A stretch of DNA of 30,352 bases from Mesotaenium endlicherianum (taxonomy: Eukaryota > Streptophyta > Zygnematophyceae > Zygnematales > Mesotaeniaceae), in contig WELA01007589.1 in assembly GCA_009602735.1 (NCBI GenBank), forward strand, positions 902,235 to 932,586. Reading direction: 5' to 3'. Numbering within the stretch: position 1 is the first letter of the stretch; every line of letters begins with the position of its first letter. Below, piece after piece: positions 29,391 through 30,352 of the stretch. The notes beneath the pieces were generated by a model that was not told where the DNA came from, searched no databases, and worked only from the letters and a program-made list of their open reading frames with translations. A program made the translations under genes and the position numbers.

Positions 29391-29684
29391 GGCGGAATTA
29401 AGAAGGCCGATGAGGAAGAAGGGTGCTATTCCGAAGCAAACAGAGTCTTTCTCTTCGATGAAACTGATAATTAGCATGTACGAAAATGACCCCCCCATGC
29501 GCGCGTTTTGTCGGAATGATCTCGCAATTTAATCCGGATTTTGTTGTGGCATAGCCCAACTTTTAAGACAATTTTCAAAGAAATCGGATTAATATTCAGT
29601 AAGTCAGAGCATGCACTAGGGCGGCAAGTTGTTGGGCCATAATGTGTCATATGTGCCACATATGCGCCTCCGGTCCATCTAGTG

Positions 29685-29688
29685 TTAA
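29685..29688. repeat. TTAA target duplication of the piggyBac element, right
   Basis: Directly follows atctagtg; pairs with 17551-17554. Confidence 0.85.
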
Positions 29689-29867
29689 GAACAATACAAA
29701 GAGGTCAAAACAACTATATTCCAGCTTCTAAACAACACTATAGATTGGCAGCTGCACTCTTGCTGCGTTGAGGTTGTCCGTCAAATTGCCGCCATTGGTT
29801 ACTACCAATCGACAAAATATATTGTAACACTAACAACAACAACCACACTATCGTGCATGGCGAAGAC
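29689..29867. other. Flank between the piggyBac element and the tandem array
   Basis: About 180 bp, no gene. Contains a short hairpin attggt-tact-accaat near 29794-29809. Confidence 0.4.
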
Positions 29868-30352
29868 TATTGCTGGCACCAACTTTGTTGCCTGCCTCGT
29901 GCCTCTCCCAATGGAGTGGAGGGTTAGAGGGGTGGGTGGATGGGTATGTGTCGCAGCTACCTTCTTGCTGCAATGAGGCTTCTGTGCAACGAGAAAGCCT
30001 TATGAAGGTTTTGTTTGTCGATGAGACACAACACGTGTGAAATCGATCAAATTTGAACACTATTGCTGGCACCAACTTCGTTGCCCGCCTCGTGCCTCTC
30101 CCAGTGGAGTGGAGGGTTGGAGGGGTGGGTGGGTAGGTATGTGTAGCAGCTACCTTCCTGCTGCAATGAGGCTTCTGTGCAACGAGAAGCCTTATGAAGG
30201 TTTTGTTTGTCGATGAGACACAACACGTGTGAAGTCGATCAAATTTGAACACTATTGCTGGCACCAACTTCGTTGCCCGCCTCGTGCCTCTCCCAGTGGA
30301 GTGGAGGGTTAGAGGGGTGGGTGGGTGGGTATGTGTAGCAGCTACCTTCCTG
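29868..30352 (-). repeat. Tandem array of about 192-bp units carrying inverted block A
   Basis: Units start at 29868, 30061 and 30253 (periods 193 and 192); the third is cut by the window end. Each full unit has a G-rich half (with gaggggtgggtggg) and a 117-bp half that is the reverse complement of 2100-2216. The long - strand open frame here only reflects a period divisible by three. Confidence 0.85.

Larger units (their letters stand above)
17555..29684 (-). mobile_element. piggyBac-like DNA transposon, interrupted by E2
   Basis: Ends are cactagat (left) and atctagtg (right), flanked by TTAA on both sides. A subterminal inverted motif tggcccaacaact is at 17586-17598 and, inverted, at 29627-29639. 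Removing E2 and one target duplication leaves about 3.3 kb, the usual size of an autonomous piggyBac element. The right end also has a perfect 8-bp-arm palindrome catatgtg-c-cacatatg (29648-29664). The transposase reading frame is decayed. Confidence 0.85.

Noticed and set aside
29848-30267. 139-codon - strand frame at the right edge
   Set aside because: Produced by a tandem repeat with a period divisible by three; it repeats the same peptide and has no independent support.
29868-30352. CRISPR-like array
   Set aside because: Units of about 192 bp are contiguous, without variable spacers, and the DNA is eukaryotic.

Overview
This is eukaryotic nuclear DNA dominated by nested transposable elements. 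It carries a spliced host gene fragment, a DIRS-type tyrosine-recombinase retrotransposon, two chromodomain Ty3/gypsy LTR retrotransposons (called E1 and E2 here) and a piggyBac-like DNA transposon. A green alga, possibly a prasinophyte, fits this mix and the plant-like initiator-Met primer site, but the assignment is only inferred.

Layout. 1-1255: 3' end of a host gene on the + strand encoding a Q/P/M/G-rich C-terminus, with a 745-bp intron. 1256-2061: no gene seen. About 2062-7482: DIRS-like element on the + strand (gag-like ORF with a degenerate zinc knuckle, RT-RNase H, tyrosine recombinase), with single-base frame disruptions in A-runs. 7874-16678: E1 on the - strand, full length, 5-bp target duplication caaac, 720/730-bp LTRs, intact gag and pol, plus an extra 566-aa ORF between pol and the 3' LTR. 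16684-17550: old flanking DNA. 17555-29684: piggyBac-like element with TTAA target duplication and cactagat termini; its transposase is decayed and is split by E2 (19255-28066, target duplication atagg). 29689-30352: flanking DNA ending in a tandem array of about 192-bp units, each holding an inverted copy of the sequence at the DIRS left end (2100-2216).

The two gypsy elements work alike. gag and pol are joined by an apparent -1 frameshift signal (heptamer, 7-nt spacer, perfect 10-bp stem with 8-nt loop). Pol supplies protease, RT, RNase H, integrase and chromodomain. A third ORF of unknown function sits where env would be, behind a possible splice acceptor. gag-pol is nearly identical between E1 and E2, with a tract of about 1.4 kb showing no difference by eye. 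The third ORF is strongly diverged and is bounded by copies of the polypurine-tract motif, so it looks like an exchangeable cassette. E2 pol has two nonsense codons, yet its gag and third ORF are open.

Insertion order from nesting: the inverted-repeat DNA at the right is older than the piggyBac element, which is older than E2. E1 inserted independently. All comparisons were made by eye.
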